Shown here: piece after piece, positions 21,505 to 30,377 of the stretch
Position numbering within the stretch: the first letter of the stretch is position 1
Layout: each line of letters opens with the position of its first letter
DNA from: Moraxellaceae bacterium
GTDB taxonomy: Bacteria > Pseudomonadota > Gammaproteobacteria > Burkholderiales > Rhodocyclaceae
Assembly (NCBI GenBank): GCA_031119205.1
Contig: JAVHYF010000002.1
Span: 74,623 to 138,622 of the forward strand
Length of the DNA: 64,000 nt
Reading direction: 5' to 3'
Notes under the pieces: generated by a model
Seen by the model: only the letters and a program-made list of their open reading frames with translations
Databases searched by the model: none
What the model was told of the DNA's origin: nothing
Translations under genes and position numbers: made by a program

Positions 21505-21586
21505 GACACCTCCGTCATTCCGCGCAGCGACGCCAGGGTTGCGCGGCCCACATCACAAGCCCGATCACGGGCACGGAGCACAGCGC

Positions 21587-22423
21587 ATGGACAGGATCGT
21601 CGTCACCGACGTGAAGAAGACGTTTCAACTCAAGCCGGGACAGTACGTCACCGTCGACGGCCAGGACACCGACGAGCTGACCGTGCTCAACGGCGTGGAC
21701 CTCACGATCCGCAAGGGCGAATTCATCGTGCTGGTGGGCCCGAGTGGCAGCGGCAAGTCGGTGTTGCTGGACATCATCGGCGGACTGACACCCGCCTCGC
21801 AGGGCGTGGTGCACCTCAACGGCCAGCAGATCGTCAAGCCGGACCCGAAGACCAGCTACGTCTTCCAGCAGTACGCGCTGTTCCCCTGGCGCACAGCGCT
21901 GGCCAACGTGGAGTACGCGCTGGAAGTGCGCGGCATTGCGCAGAAGGAACGTACCGAGACGGCCCGCCGCTTCCTGTCCCTGTTCGGCCTGCGCGACTTC
22001 GAGGACCGCTTCCCCAGCCAGTTGTCCGGCGGCATGCAGCAACGCGTGGCGATTGCGCGTGCGCTCGCCGCCAACCCGGAAGTGCTGCTGATGGACGAGC
22101 CCTTCGCGGCGCTGGACGCGCAGACGCGCGAGATCCTGCAGAGCGAGTTGCTGAAGATCTGGGGCGAGATCAACACCACGGTGATCTTCGTTACCCACTC
22201 CATCGACGAAGCGATCTACCTCGCCGACCGCGTGGTGGTGATGACCGCCCGCCCCGGCACCGTGAAGCAGGTGATCGACATCGACCTGCCCCGCCCGCGC
22301 GACGGCGACATCCGTTCCAGCCCCGAATTCAACACCTACCGCCACCAGGTGTGGGAGGCGCTGCGCGACGAAGTGAACAAGGCACAGAAGGACTGGGCGC
22401 TGTCGCCTGCATTCGGGCATTGA
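21587..22423 (+). CDS. ABC transporter ATP-binding protein, NitT/TauT (SsuB/TauB) family
   Basis: This 278-residue ATPase has Walker A GPSGSGKSV at residues 51-59, the signature LSGGMQQRVAIARALA, Walker B VLLMDEPFAALD, and the switch histidine in VTHSIDEA. ATG 21587 has GGAG at good spacing. The reading frame is open upstream to 21089 but that part lacks protein-like features and contains the promoter. It is first in a transporter operon with the permease at 22590 and the binding protein at 23686. The order (ATPase, permease, binding protein) differs from locus 1, so the two loci are not simple duplicates. Confidence 0.88.
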   Translation: MDRIVVTDVKKTFQLKPGQYVTVDGQDTDELTVLNGVDLTIRKGEFIVLVGPSGSGKSVLLDIIGGLTPASQGVVHLNGQQIVKPDPKTSYVFQQYALFPWRTALANVEYALEVRGIAQKERTETARRFLSLFGLRDFEDRFPSQLSGGMQQRVAIARALAANPEVLLMDEPFAALDAQTREILQSELLKIWGEINTTVIFVTHSIDEAIYLADRVVVMTARPGTVKQVIDIDLPRPRDGDIRSSPEFNTYRHQVWEALRDEVNKAQKDWALSPAFGH

Positions 22424-22475
22424 GGCGGTACGCCCGGACCCGAACCAGGACGAGAACAAAGGACAACGACGCTGG

Positions 22476-22538
22476 ATTCCCGCTTTCGCGGGAATGACGG
22501 GAACCGCGGTTGATCCGTCGTTCCTGCGAAGGCAGGAA
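22476..22538. repeat. Palindromic repeats between transporter genes
   Basis: Two short palindromes, ATTCCCGCTTTCGCGGGAAT (22476-22495) and TTCCTGCGAAGGCAGGAA (22521-22538), lie between the ATPase and permease genes. They belong to the same family as the repeats at 6957-7042. Confidence 0.6.
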
Positions 22539-22589
22539 CCCAGTGTCTTTCAAGAAACTGATCAAGAAAAGCACCCACAGAGAACACAC

Positions 22590-23459
22590 ATGGCATATCT
22601 CATCGACAAGCTCGGCCACATCGGCGGCTTCCAGTACCTCGGCCAGACCAGCTCGGTACCCGGCCGCATCGAGAAGCGAAAGCGTCCGCGCAACTTCGGC
22701 ACCTTCGTGTATGGCATTCCGCTCATCGCGCTGTTCCTGCTCGCCTGGGAAGTCGCGCCGCGCCTGGGCTGGATGAATCCGATCTTCTTCCCGGCCTTCA
22801 GCGACGTGCTGGTGGCGCTGCAGGCGCTGGCTGCATCCGGCGAGCTGGGCATACACGTGGGCGCCAGCCTGCAACGCGCGGTCATCGGCTTCGTGCTGGC
22901 GGTGTTCACCGCCATTCCGCTGGGCTTCCTGATGGGCCGCTACGGCATCTTCGAGAAGGTGACCGACCTGCTGGTGCAGACGCTGCGCAACACCTCGCAG
23001 TTCGCGCTGCTGCCGGTGTTCATCCTGCTGCTGGGCATCGGCGAAGCGTCCAAGATCGCCATCACCTTCTACTCTTCGGTGTTCTTCCTGCTGATCAACA
23101 CCATCAGCGGCGTGAAGTCGGTGGACCCGCTGCTGCTGAAGGCCGCGCGCTCCATGGGCACCACCGAGGCCGACCTGTTCCGCAAGGTCATCCTGCCGGC
23201 GAGCATCCCTTCCATCGTGGCCGGTGCGCGCCTCGCGGTGAAGTCCTCCGTGTTCGCCGTCATCGGCGCCGAGATGCTGGCCGCCAAGTCGGGTATCGGC
23301 TACCTGATCCAGCACTCGCAACTGATGATGCAGACCGCCGACATGTACGCCGGCATCCTCGTCCTGACCCTCATCGGCCTGGCCATCAACTACCTGCTGG
23401 TGTGGTTCGAGCAACGCGCCACGGCGTGGAAGGCCACGTCGGAATCCAGCGTGGCGTAA
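22590..23459 (+). CDS. ABC transporter permease, SsuC/TauC type
   Basis: This 289-residue membrane permease has about six hydrophobic segments after a polar N-terminal stretch of 45 residues. The coupling loop is seen in AARSMGTTEADLFRKVILPASIPSI. ATG 22590 (MAYLIDKLGH) is chosen because the longer frame would translate through a palindromic repeat. It pairs with the ATPase at 21587 and the binding protein at 23686. The substrate is inferred to be a sulfonate or similar anion. Confidence 0.85.
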   Translation: MAYLIDKLGHIGGFQYLGQTSSVPGRIEKRKRPRNFGTFVYGIPLIALFLLAWEVAPRLGWMNPIFFPAFSDVLVALQALAASGELGIHVGASLQRAVIGFVLAVFTAIPLGFLMGRYGIFEKVTDLLVQTLRNTSQFALLPVFILLLGIGEASKIAITFYSSVFFLLINTISGVKSVDPLLLKAARSMGTTEADLFRKVILPASIPSIVAGARLAVKSSVFAVIGAEMLAAKSGIGYLIQHSQLMMQTADMYAGILVLTLIGLAINYLLVWFEQRATAWKATSESSVA

Positions 23460-23500
23460 GCACTCCTCGACAACGGGAACGACGGAAGCGAAGGGCGCAG

Positions 23501-23613
23501 GTTGGGTTGAGCGCAGCGAAGCCCAACACCCAACGCAACGAGCCGCGCTGAACGTCGTTACCGCAGCACCTGATCGAACCGCTGCTGTTGGGCTTCGCTG
23601 CGCTCAACCCAAC
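23501..23613. repeat. Pair of inverted 27-bp repeats
   Basis: A 27-base unit beginning GTTGGGTTGAGCGCAGCGAA (23501-23527) is matched exactly by its reverse complement at 23587-23613, with 59 bases between them. Parts of the same unit occur at 24711-24725 and 24843-24869, so the downstream binding-protein gene is bracketed by this repeat. Confidence 0.7.
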
Positions 23614-23685
23614 CTACGCCGAAGCCACCACCGCAGCCTTCCACACCAATAACCAACCATCACCCGAACCAGAAAGGCACCACCC

Positions 23686-24699
23686 ATGTCCCGCATCACC
23701 CACACCCTCAAAGCCCTCGCGCTCGCCGCCGTCGGCGGCCTGTTCGCGCTGAACGCCGCCGCGCAGAGCGCGCCGGCCACCGTGCGCATCGGCAGCACCG
23801 CACCGGGTCACCTGAAGTTCATCCTCGCGCAGCACCACAATTCCTTCGACAAGGAGTTCGCGAAGGAGAACATCAAGTTCGACCTGCTGCCCTTCACCGG
23901 CGGCGGCTCCGAAGCGGTGACCGCACTCGCCACCGGCGCGGTGGACATCGCCTACATCGGCAACAACCCTGCCCTGCGCGCTGCTGCGCAGAAGGCCAAC
24001 ATCAAGCTGGTGGGCACGTCGAGCTTCGTGCGCAACAGTGGCGCCTACATCATCGTGCCGGTGAATTCGCCCATCAAGACGCTGAAGGACCTCAAGGGCA
24101 AGAAGGTCGCCTACCTGGCCGGCACGGTGCGCCACTCCACGCTGACCAAGGCGCTGAAGTCGGTGGGCCTCACCGGCAAGGACATCGAATCGCTGAACCT
24201 GCCCTTCGAGGCCAGCGGCCCGGCGCTCGCACGCGGTGACATCGACGCCATCGTGGAGAGCGACAACGTCGCCGCCACGCTGCTGGAGAAGAACGCTGCA
24301 CGCATCCTGCTGGACGCCGGCAATCACCCTGAATGGGCGGTGCCGAACGTGATCGTCGTGAATGGCGACTTCGCGAAGAAGTACCCGGAGGTGCTGAAGC
24401 GCGTGCTGAAAGTGGACCTGCAGCTCGCCACCTGGGCAGACGCCAACTACGAAGAGACGATCAAGATCTTCACCACCCGCACCAAATCGTCCGAGAAAGC
24501 CGTGCGCAACAACTACAAGGATGGCCGCTTCAACCAGGACCCGCGCCTGACGGACGAAGTCCTCGCCGCCCTGAAGGGTGAAGAGGAATTCATGGAAAGC
24601 GCCGGCCTGCTGAAGGGATCGGTGGACTACGCGAAGTGGGTAGACAAGAGCTTCGTGGATGCGGCCTACGCGGGCGCTGCGGTGGCTGCGAAACAGTAA
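23686..24699 (+). CDS. ABC transporter periplasmic binding protein, SsuA/TauA type
   Basis: This 337-residue protein has a signal peptide (KALALAAVGGLFALNAAAQ, cleavage near residue 26) and an NMT1/SsuA-type binding fold, with the segments GSTAPGHLKFILAQ, FTGGGSEAVTALATGAVDIAYIGNNPALRAA and LKGKKVAYLAGTVRHSTL. A ribosome site AAAGG precedes ATG 23686. It is third in the second importer operon and is followed by a strong hairpin at 24919-24943. Its sequence differs from the binding protein at 2917, which suggests a different ligand. Confidence 0.85.
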   Translation: MSRITHTLKALALAAVGGLFALNAAAQSAPATVRIGSTAPGHLKFILAQHHNSFDKEFAKENIKFDLLPFTGGGSEAVTALATGAVDIAYIGNNPALRAAAQKANIKLVGTSSFVRNSGAYIIVPVNSPIKTLKDLKGKKVAYLAGTVRHSTLTKALKSVGLTGKDIESLNLPFEASGPALARGDIDAIVESDNVAATLLEKNAARILLDAGNHPEWAVPNVIVVNGDFAKKYPEVLKRVLKVDLQLATWADANYEETIKIFTTRTKSSEKAVRNNYKDGRFNQDPRLTDEVLAALKGEEEFMESAGLLKGSVDYAKWVDKSFVDAAYAGAAVAAKQ

Positions 24700-25072
24700 G
24701 CACGGCCCCGTAGGTTGGGTTGAGCAACGCGACTTGTGCTGAGCAATGTCGAAGCGAGCCCAACATCAGCCTCTCGATCCGGCACGGCGATATCTGCCAC
24801 CTAAGGCACATACTCGCGCCGTGCCTTCGCCAGGCGTTGCATGTTGGGCTTCGCTGCGCTCAACCCAACCTGTCCAAGTTGCCACGGCTCAACTCATTCC
24901 ACACGTTTGCCACACACACAGGGCCGCCCACCGGGCGGCCCTGTTCCTTTTCGCGCCTGGCCGCGCGCTGTTGCTTATTCCTCAACAGCGGCCTGGATAT
25001 GAAAAACGAATCGTTCTGTGGTGGCCGGCGGCTGGCCAGAATCCATTCGTCCATTTCACAAAGGCATCCGCC
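24700..25072. other. Intergenic region with repeats and terminator
   Basis: These 373 bases contain copies of the GTTGGGTTGAGC repeat (24711-24725, 24843-24869) and a terminator hairpin (24919-24943). The rhodanese frame is open upstream through this DNA, but it lacks protein-like features before ATG 25073. Confidence 0.5.
24919..24950 (+). terminator. Intrinsic terminator after the second transporter operon
   Basis: CAGGGCCGCCC (24919-24929) pairs with GGGCGGCCCTG (24933-24943) across a 3-base loop, followed by TTCCTTTT. This separates the transporter operon from the rhodanese gene. Confidence 0.75.
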
Positions 25073-25990
25073 ATGAGCATCCTGAAGAAACTGCTGCTGT
25101 CCCTGAGCGCGCTGGTCGCCACGACGGCTTTTGCCAACCCGTCCGACTTCCTGGTCAGTACCGAATGGCTGGAGAAGAACCTCAACGACCCGAAGCTGCG
25201 CATCATCGAAGTGAGCGTGAATCCGGGCGTGTATGAGCGCGGCCACATCCAGGGCGCCAGCAACTTCGCCTGGCACACCGACCTGGTGGACCCGGTGCGT
25301 CGCGACATCGTGAGCCAGCAGAACTTCGAGAGCCTGCTGCGCAAGGCCGGCGTGAACAACGACAGCACCGTCATCCTCTACGGCGACACCAACAACTGGT
25401 TCGCTGCCTGGGGAGCCTGGGTGTTCGACATCTACAACGTGAAGAACGTGAAGCTGCTGGACGGTGGCCGTGCCAAGTGGGAGGCCGAGAAGCGCCCGCT
25501 GACGCCGCTGGCCAGCCAGCACGCCGCCGGCAACGTGCGCGTCAGCGCTGCCAACAACGCCCTGCGCGCCCGCCTCGCCGACGTGGTGGCGGTGGCCGAC
25601 AAGAAGAGCAATGCCTCTCTCGTCGACATCCGCTCTGCGGACGAATACAGCGGCAAGGTGTTCGCCCCGGCCGGCGTGCAGGAACTGGCAGTCCGCGCCG
25701 GCCACGTGCCGGGTGCGGTCAACGTTCCCTGGGGTCAGGCCGTCGCCGCTGATGGCACCTTCAAGTCGGTGGAAGAGCTGAAGAAGATCTACGGCGCAGT
25801 CGGCATCGACGGCAACAAGCCGGTCATCACCTACTGCCGCATCGGCGAGCGCTCCAGCCACACCTGGTTCGCGCTGAAGAAGCTGCTGGGCTATGACGTG
25901 CGCAACTACGACGGTTCCTGGACCGAGTACGGCAACACCGTCGGCGTGCCGGTGACCAACTTGGCCGGCACGGTGTGGGGTGGCAAGTAA
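25073..25990 (+). CDS. Periplasmic thiosulfate/3-mercaptopyruvate sulfurtransferase (tandem rhodanese)
   Basis: This 305-residue protein has a signal peptide (LLLSLSALVATTAFA, cleavage near residue 22) followed by two rhodanese domains. The N-terminal domain lacks the active cysteine (ILYGDTNNWFA). The C-terminal domain has the catalytic Cys255 in ITYCRIGERSSH. The CRxGxR loop resembles thiosulfate-type rhodaneses. It transfers sulfane sulfur in the periplasm. The YedE/TsuA-type permease 300 bases downstream suggests a link to thiosulfate or other sulfur uptake. Confidence 0.88.
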   Translation: MSILKKLLLSLSALVATTAFANPSDFLVSTEWLEKNLNDPKLRIIEVSVNPGVYERGHIQGASNFAWHTDLVDPVRRDIVSQQNFESLLRKAGVNNDSTVILYGDTNNWFAAWGAWVFDIYNVKNVKLLDGGRAKWEAEKRPLTPLASQHAAGNVRVSAANNALRARLADVVAVADKKSNASLVDIRSADEYSGKVFAPAGVQELAVRAGHVPGAVNVPWGQAVAADGTFKSVEELKKIYGAVGIDGNKPVITYCRIGERSSHTWFALKKLLGYDVRNYDGSWTEYGNTVGVPVTNLAGTVWGGK

Positions 25991-26292
25991 GCCTGCCCCT
26001 TGCAACGATCACCTGCTGCGCCGGTCGGGAGCCCGGCACGGTTCGTGAAGACCTGTCAGGAGTCTGTCGCGGGCTCGCGGCGAGACACCGGACAGGTCTG
26101 AAGTGAGGTCTCCAACCTTCCTCGGGCGGTGCTTGCACCGCCCATTTTTCGTAGGGCGCGAAGCCAGCCGAGGCGCCGACGCGCCGACGCGCACGGTTTC
26201 ATGCCGCAGCAGATACGTGCTGCTCGTTTTGCCCCGTACCTGTCATGACCTGACAAGCACAGCCCACTGCAACACATCACACCGCACCGCTC
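25991..26292. other. Intergenic region with long inverted repeat and terminator
   Basis: The region contains a 9-bp inverted repeat (AGACCTGTC 26049-26057 and GACAGGTCT 26091-26099) and a terminator at 26124-26149. No gene is seen. Confidence 0.45.
26124..26149 (+). terminator. Intrinsic terminator after the rhodanese gene
   Basis: GGGCGGTGC (26124-26132) and GCACCGCCC (26135-26143) form a 9-bp stem with a 2-base loop, followed by ATTTTTC. Confidence 0.75.
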
Positions 26293-27483
26293 ATGTCGAA
26301 CACCACCCTCCCCGGCTTCACCCTGCCACCGCTGAAGAACTGGCTGCCCGCCGTGATGGTGCTGGCTCTCGCCTTCCTGCTCAGCCGCCATGTCGGCGCC
26401 GAAGCCACGGGACGCAACCTTGCGCTGTCGGTATGGCTGGGTGTGTTCTTCGGCGCGTTGCTGCAACGCTCGCGCTTCTGCTTCTACTGCGTGAGCCGCG
26501 ACTTCATCGAGTCGCGCGACGCGCGCGGCCTGCTCGGTATCGTCGCCGCACTGGCGGTCGGCACGCTGGGTTACCACGTCCTGTTCGGCGCCTTCCTGCC
26601 GGAGCCGGCGGCGGGCCGCCTGCCACCAGGCGCGCACATCGGCCCCGTGAGCTGGGTGCTGGCAGTCGGCGCATTCGCATTCGGCATCGGCATGGCGATC
26701 GCCGGCTCCTGCATCAGCGCGCAGTTCTACCGCCTGGGCGAAGGCCTGCTGTCGGCACCGGTCGCGTTGCTGGGGGCTGCGCTGGGTTTCGTGCTCGGCT
26801 TCCTGAGCTGGAACACGCTGTACCTGGGCAGCCTGCAGGCTGCACCGGTGCTGTGGTTGCCGCACCACCTGGGCTACGAAGGCTCGGCCTTCGTGCAGTT
26901 GCTGCTGCTGGGCGTAGTGGCCTTCGTGCTGGCGAAGCTGCATCGCGCACAGCCGGCGAGCAGTAACGGGGCCAATGAAGCGCCCTGGTGGCAACGGCGC
27001 TGGCCGACCTATGTCGGCGGCATTCTCATCGGCGCACTGGGTGTTGCGGCCTTCCTGCGCGTCGCACCGCTGGGCGTGACGGCGGAGCTGGGCAGCGTGG
27101 CGCGCACCACGGCGGACGGTTTCGGCTGGCTGCCTGCGCGACTGGAAGGGCTGGACACCTTCCGCGGCTGCGCCACCGCCATCAAGGAAACCCTGTGGTC
27201 CAACAACGGCGCCTTCGTCGTCGGCCTGGTGCTGGGCGCCTTCGCCGCCGCGCTGTCGGCCGGGGACTTCCGCCCGAAGTTGCCGACGGGCAAGGAGTTG
27301 TTGCGTGCCTTCGGTGGCGGCGTGCTGATGGGCTGGGGCGGCATGGTCGCGCTGGGTTGCACGGTCGGCACCCTGCTCTCCGGCATCATGGCTGCGGCGG
27401 TGTCGGGCTGGGTATTCGCGGTGTTCGCGGCGTCGGGACTGTACGGCGGCTGGTGGCTGCGCAAGCGTGCCGCCCCGCAGTGA
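26293..27483 (+). CDS. YeeE/YedE (TsuA-like) sulfur-transport membrane protein
   Basis: This 396-residue membrane protein has about ten hydrophobic segments in two related halves. It carries the cysteine-bearing motifs of YeeE/YedE proteins: RSRFCFYC in the first half, AGSCISAQFYRLGEG, and GCTVGTLLSG near the C-terminus. In TsuA such cysteines relay thiosulfate through the membrane. The rhodanese gene upstream and the organosulfur genes further up support a role in uptake of thiosulfate or another reduced sulfur compound. It is followed by a strong terminator. Confidence 0.85.
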   Translation: MSNTTLPGFTLPPLKNWLPAVMVLALAFLLSRHVGAEATGRNLALSVWLGVFFGALLQRSRFCFYCVSRDFIESRDARGLLGIVAALAVGTLGYHVLFGAFLPEPAAGRLPPGAHIGPVSWVLAVGAFAFGIGMAIAGSCISAQFYRLGEGLLSAPVALLGAALGFVLGFLSWNTLYLGSLQAAPVLWLPHHLGYEGSAFVQLLLLGVVAFVLAKLHRAQPASSNGANEAPWWQRRWPTYVGGILIGALGVAAFLRVAPLGVTAELGSVARTTADGFGWLPARLEGLDTFRGCATAIKETLWSNNGAFVVGLVLGAFAAALSAGDFRPKLPTGKELLRAFGGGVLMGWGGMVALGCTVGTLLSGIMAAAVSGWVFAVFAASGLYGGWWLRKRAAPQ

Positions 27484-27503
27484 ACGCCACATGTGTGCGC
27501 AAC

Positions 27504-27534
27504 AAAAAACCCGCTGAGGTCAGCGGGTTCTTTG
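27504..27534. terminator. Bidirectional terminator between the YedE gene and kduI
   Basis: AACCCGCTGA (27508-27517) and TCAGCGGGTT (27520-27529) form a hairpin, with an A-run on the left and T-rich DNA on the right, between convergent genes. Confidence 0.75.
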
Positions 27535-27553
27535 TTGAAGAACGGAACGTCCG

Positions 27554-28405
27554 TCAGACCAGCTGGCAGATATCCAGCACCTTCATGTCGGTGTAATCGA
27601 GGTTCTCGCCACCCATGGCCCAGATGAAGATGTAATTGCTGGTACCGGTGCCCATGTGGATGGACCACGGCGGCGACACCACTGCCTCCTCGTTGCCGAG
27701 CGACAGGTGGCGCATCTCGCTGGGCTCGCCCATGAAGTGCATGACGCGCTGGTCGGCCGGCAGGTTGTAGTAGAAGTAGACCTCCGAGCGGCGGTCATGC
27801 AGGTGCGGCGGGCAGGTGTTCCACACCGAGCCGGTCTTGAGGATGGTCATGCCCAGCAGCAGCTGGCAGCTCTTGGCGGTGGTGGGCACGATGTACTGGT
27901 AGATGGTGCGCTCGTTGGACGTTTCGGCAGCGCCACGCTCCAGCGGCACAGCCTTGTCGATGGAGATGTGCACCGTGTCGTAGCGGGCATGCGCCGGCGT
28001 CGAGGTGAGGTAGAACTTGGCCGGCTTGGCAGCGTCCTTCGATTCGAACACCACCTCGGAGCCCATCGGCACGTAGATGCCGTCCTTGGGTGCGAGGTCG
28101 TACTTCTTGCCATCCACCACCACCACGCCAGCACCCTCACCGACGTTCACCGCGCCGAGCTCACGGCGTTCCAGGAACGGCTTGCCGGCGGCGGAAGCGG
28201 GTTCGGTCTGCGCCGGCAGCGGCACGGCCTTGCTGACCGGGAAAGCGCCGCCGATGACGAAGCGCTCGAAGTGCAGATAGTTCAGGCGGATCTCGTCGGC
28301 CACGAACAGGCCGTCGATGAGGTAGCGGTCGCGCAGTTGCTGGTTGCTGGCGCCATCCATGGAGTCCGGAGCGGTGGCGTAGTAGGTCTTGCTGAAGATC
28401 GTCAT
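27554..28405 (-). CDS. kduI: 5-dehydro-4-deoxy-D-glucuronate isomerase KduI
   Basis: This 283-residue cupin-type enzyme converts 5-keto-4-deoxyuronate, formed from unsaturated uronates released by pectin lyases, to 3-deoxy-D-glycero-2,5-hexodiulosonate. The metal ligands are visible as His201, His203, Glu208 and His250 in the blocks [16 protein letters not shown] and [11 protein letters not shown]. Length matches E. coli KduI. KduD, which uses the product, is at 31353, and a second isomerase class is at 28616. A terminator lies upstream, so it should have its own promoter. Confidence 0.95.
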   Translation of the reverse strand: MTIFSKTYYATAPDSMDGASNQQLRDRYLIDGLFVADEIRLNYLHFERFVIGGAFPVSKAVPLPAQTEPASAAGKPFLERRELGAVNVGEGAGVVVVDGKKYDLAPKDGIYVPMGSEVVFESKDAAKPAKFYLTSTPAHARYDTVHISIDKAVPLERGAAETSNERTIYQYIVPTTAKSCQLLLGMTILKTGSVWNTCPPHLHDRRSEVYFYYNLPADQRVMHFMGEPSEMRHLSLGNEEAVVSPPWSIHMGTGTSNYIFIWAMGGENLDYTDMKVLDICQLV

Positions 28406-28526
28406 GGCGGTTCCTTGTGCAGAAGCGGATGAATCCGGGACGGCCCGGCCGACCTGCGTCGGTCATGGCTCGCAAGAAAGCGAACATGCATTCTGCGCCC
28501 GGACGACACTGCTGCGCTACCCGCCA

Positions 28527-28562
28527 AAAGAAACGCCCGCCGGCTTGCGCGCGGCGGGCGTT
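28527..28562 (-). terminator. Terminator after the RpiB/LacAB-type isomerase gene
   Basis: AACGCCCGCCG (28532-28542) and CGGCGGGCGTT (28552-28562) form an 11-bp stem. On the minus strand it is followed by TTTCTTTT. It separates the isomerase transcript from kduI. Confidence 0.75.
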
Positions 28563-28615
28563 CGTCCTGTCTGGCGCCCGGCGGAGCCGGGCTCAGGCAC
28601 TGACCAGAAGAGCTA

Positions 28616-29251
28616 TTACGAAATGCTCTTCAGGTAGGTGGCGATGCCGTCGTCCTTGGCGTTCGCGAAGAAGTATTCCTGGAACTTCGGACCAGCGATG
28701 GCGCCCTTCACCAGGTCCTGGTCGACCGACTTCAGCACGGTCAGCATGTCCTTGGTGGAGGCAGCCTTCACGTCCTTCAGGATGCCGCGGTTCTTGGCCA
28801 TGATGGCAGCGCGCTCCTTCGGGTAGCCCAGGCCGGCTTCGAGCTCGAACAGCTTGCGGTACACGTCTTGCAGGTTCAGTTCAGCAGCCCAGCCGAAGCC
28901 CTTGGCGTAGGGCATGGAGATGGCGTTGCCGGCGTTGATCTGCGAGAACAGGAAAGCGTCGGTCGGGTCGGCCACCAGGCCGCAGAACACGCCCGGCATC
29001 GAGTTGCAGGCCAGCATGGCGCCCATGCCGGTGCCGCAACCGGTGACGACGAAGTCAGCAGCGCCGGAGTTCAGCAGGATGCCGGCCAGGATGCCGTTCT
29101 GCACGTAGGTCAGCGAGTTGGCATCGTCGGCGCTGTACATGCCGTAGTTGAACACTTGGTGACCCAGGGGCTCGGCAACCGTCTTCAGCGAGTTGAAGAT
29201 GATTTCGTTCTTGGCGCACTGGCTGTTCTCGTTGATCAGGGCGATCTTCAT
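28616..29251 (-). CDS. RpiB/LacA/LacB family sugar isomerase (DhuI-like)
   Basis: This 211-residue protein has the RpiB/LacAB fold signature: N-terminal MKIALINENSQCAKNE, then FVVTGCGTGMGAMLACN with the family's catalytic cysteine region, and GNAISMPYA. It is longer than RpiB (about 150) and close in length to DhuI, the isomerase that in streptococci acts on the same 4-deoxy-5-hexosulose-uronate as KduI. ATG 29251 follows AGGAAAG-type purines, and the longer frame is rejected. The position between kduI and kduD supports a role in unsaturated-uronate metabolism. Its presence alongside KduI is unusual. Another ketose/aldose substrate remains possible. Confidence 0.82.
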   Translation of the reverse strand: MKIALINENSQCAKNEIIFNSLKTVAEPLGHQVFNYGMYSADDANSLTYVQNGILAGILLNSGAADFVVTGCGTGMGAMLACNSMPGVFCGLVADPTDAFLFSQINAGNAISMPYAKGFGWAAELNLQDVYRKLFELEAGLGYPKERAAIMAKNRGILKDVKAASTKDMLTVLKSVDQDLVKGAIAGPKFQEYFFANAKDDGIATYLKSIS

Positions 29252-29498
29252 GGAATCTTTCCTTTCGGTCCGGGGGACGACGCGCAAACGTCGGGGGTAA
29301 AACGGAAGGATGCCGCCGCTGTGTTTCACCCAAAAGAGGGGGATGGGACGGGATCCGAGGCCCGTAAGGGTAAACGCGTGGCGGGCCAAACGCAAACCGC
29401 AGCGCAGTGTTGCGGGCCTGTTTCAGGGGGCTGGAAGGCCGGTAAACACGGGCTTTCTGACCTGACGCAAAGGCTGGCGGCAGGTCATCCAGCCCGGC

Positions 29499-30365
29499 TC
29501 AGCCGGCGTCCTTGATTTCAAGGGCCAGGGCGTACAACTGGTTCTTCGGCGCGCCAGTGATCTCGGCGGCCAGCTTCGCTGCGCTCTTGACCGGCAACTC
29601 GGCCAGCAGCAGGCGCAGCACCCGCTCCGCTTCCGGCCCCAGGCCCTCGCCGGCCGGCGCGGCAGACAGCAGCAGCACGAACTCGCCGCGCAGGCGGTTG
29701 GCGTCTTCCACCAGCCAGGCTGCGGCCTCTGGCAACGGCAGGCGGACGATCTGCTCGAAGCGCTTGGTCAGCTCGCGGGCGATCACCAGCTCGCGCACCG
29801 GCTCCATCACCGCGGCCAGGTCGGCCACGCATTCCTCGATACGGTGCGGCGCCTCGTAGAACACCAGGGTCGCCGCAACGCCACGCAGTGCTTCCAGCTC
29901 GGTGCGGCGGGCCGCCTGCTTGGGCGGCAGGAAGCCGACGAAGTGGAAACGCGCGTCCAGCAGGCCGGAGGCGGACAAGGCGGTGACCACCGCGCTGGCC
30001 CCCGGCAGCGGCACCACCGCGAAGCCGGCGTCCTGCACGCGGCGCACGACGCGGGCGCCGGGGTCGGACACGGCCGGGGTGCCGGCATCGGTGATCAGCG
30101 CCACATGCTGACCGGCGTTCAGCGCGTCGATCAGCTTCGAAGCACTTTCCTGCTCGTTGTGTTCGTGCGCAGCGACCAGACGGGTACGTACCCCGATGGC
30201 ATCGAGCAGGCGCTGCGAGTGGCGGGTATCCTCGGCGGCAATCAGGTCCACGGCCTCCAGCACGGCACGGGCGCGCTGGGTGATGTCGCCCAGGTTTCCG
30301 AGCGGCGTGGCCACTACATACAATGCCGGCGCGTCAGCCAGGACGCGGTCGTTGCTGTGATCCAT
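29499..30365 (-). CDS. rsmI: 16S rRNA 2'-O-ribose C1402 methyltransferase RsmI
   Basis: This 288-residue SAM-dependent enzyme methylates C1402 of 16S rRNA. It has the family's N-terminal YVVATPLGNLGDIT, AAEDTRHSQRLLD, ALITDAGTPAVSDPG and the later FYEAPHRI. ATG 30365 (MDHSNDRVLAD) is chosen; the upstream open frame is the antisense of yraN. The gene is divergent from yraN with only 12 bases between start codons, an arrangement common in proteobacteria. Confidence 0.95.
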   Translation of the reverse strand: MDHSNDRVLADAPALYVVATPLGNLGDITQRARAVLEAVDLIAAEDTRHSQRLLDAIGVRTRLVAAHEHNEQESASKLIDALNAGQHVALITDAGTPAVSDPGARVVRRVQDAGFAVVPLPGASAVVTALSASGLLDARFHFVGFLPPKQAARRTELEALRGVAATLVFYEAPHRIEECVADLAAVMEPVRELVIARELTKRFEQIVRLPLPEAAAWLVEDANRLRGEFVLLLSAAPAGEGLGPEAERVLRLLLAELPVKSAAKLAAEITGAPKNQLYALALEIKDAG

Positions 30366-30377
30366 GAAGGGAAAACC

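Larger units (their letters stand above)
21011..21586. other. Divergent control region of the second organosulfur locus
   Basis: These 576 bases contain in-frame extensions of the downstream ATPase frame but no credible gene. They hold two divergent -24/-12 promoter matches (21079-21094 minus, 21489-21504 plus) and a dyad at 21293-21313, so they look like a shared enhancer region for both transcripts. Confidence 0.5.

Noticed and set aside
21089-21586. Long N-terminal extension of the second transporter ATPase
   Set aside because: The extension covers the promoter region and lacks protein-like conservation. The ATPase fold starts at 21587 with a good ribosome site.
24977-26001. Near matches to -24/-12 promoters upstream of the rhodanese and YedE genes
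   Set aside because: The GG to GC spacing was off by one or two bases or the -12 GC was missing, and this spacing is not tolerated by sigma-54.
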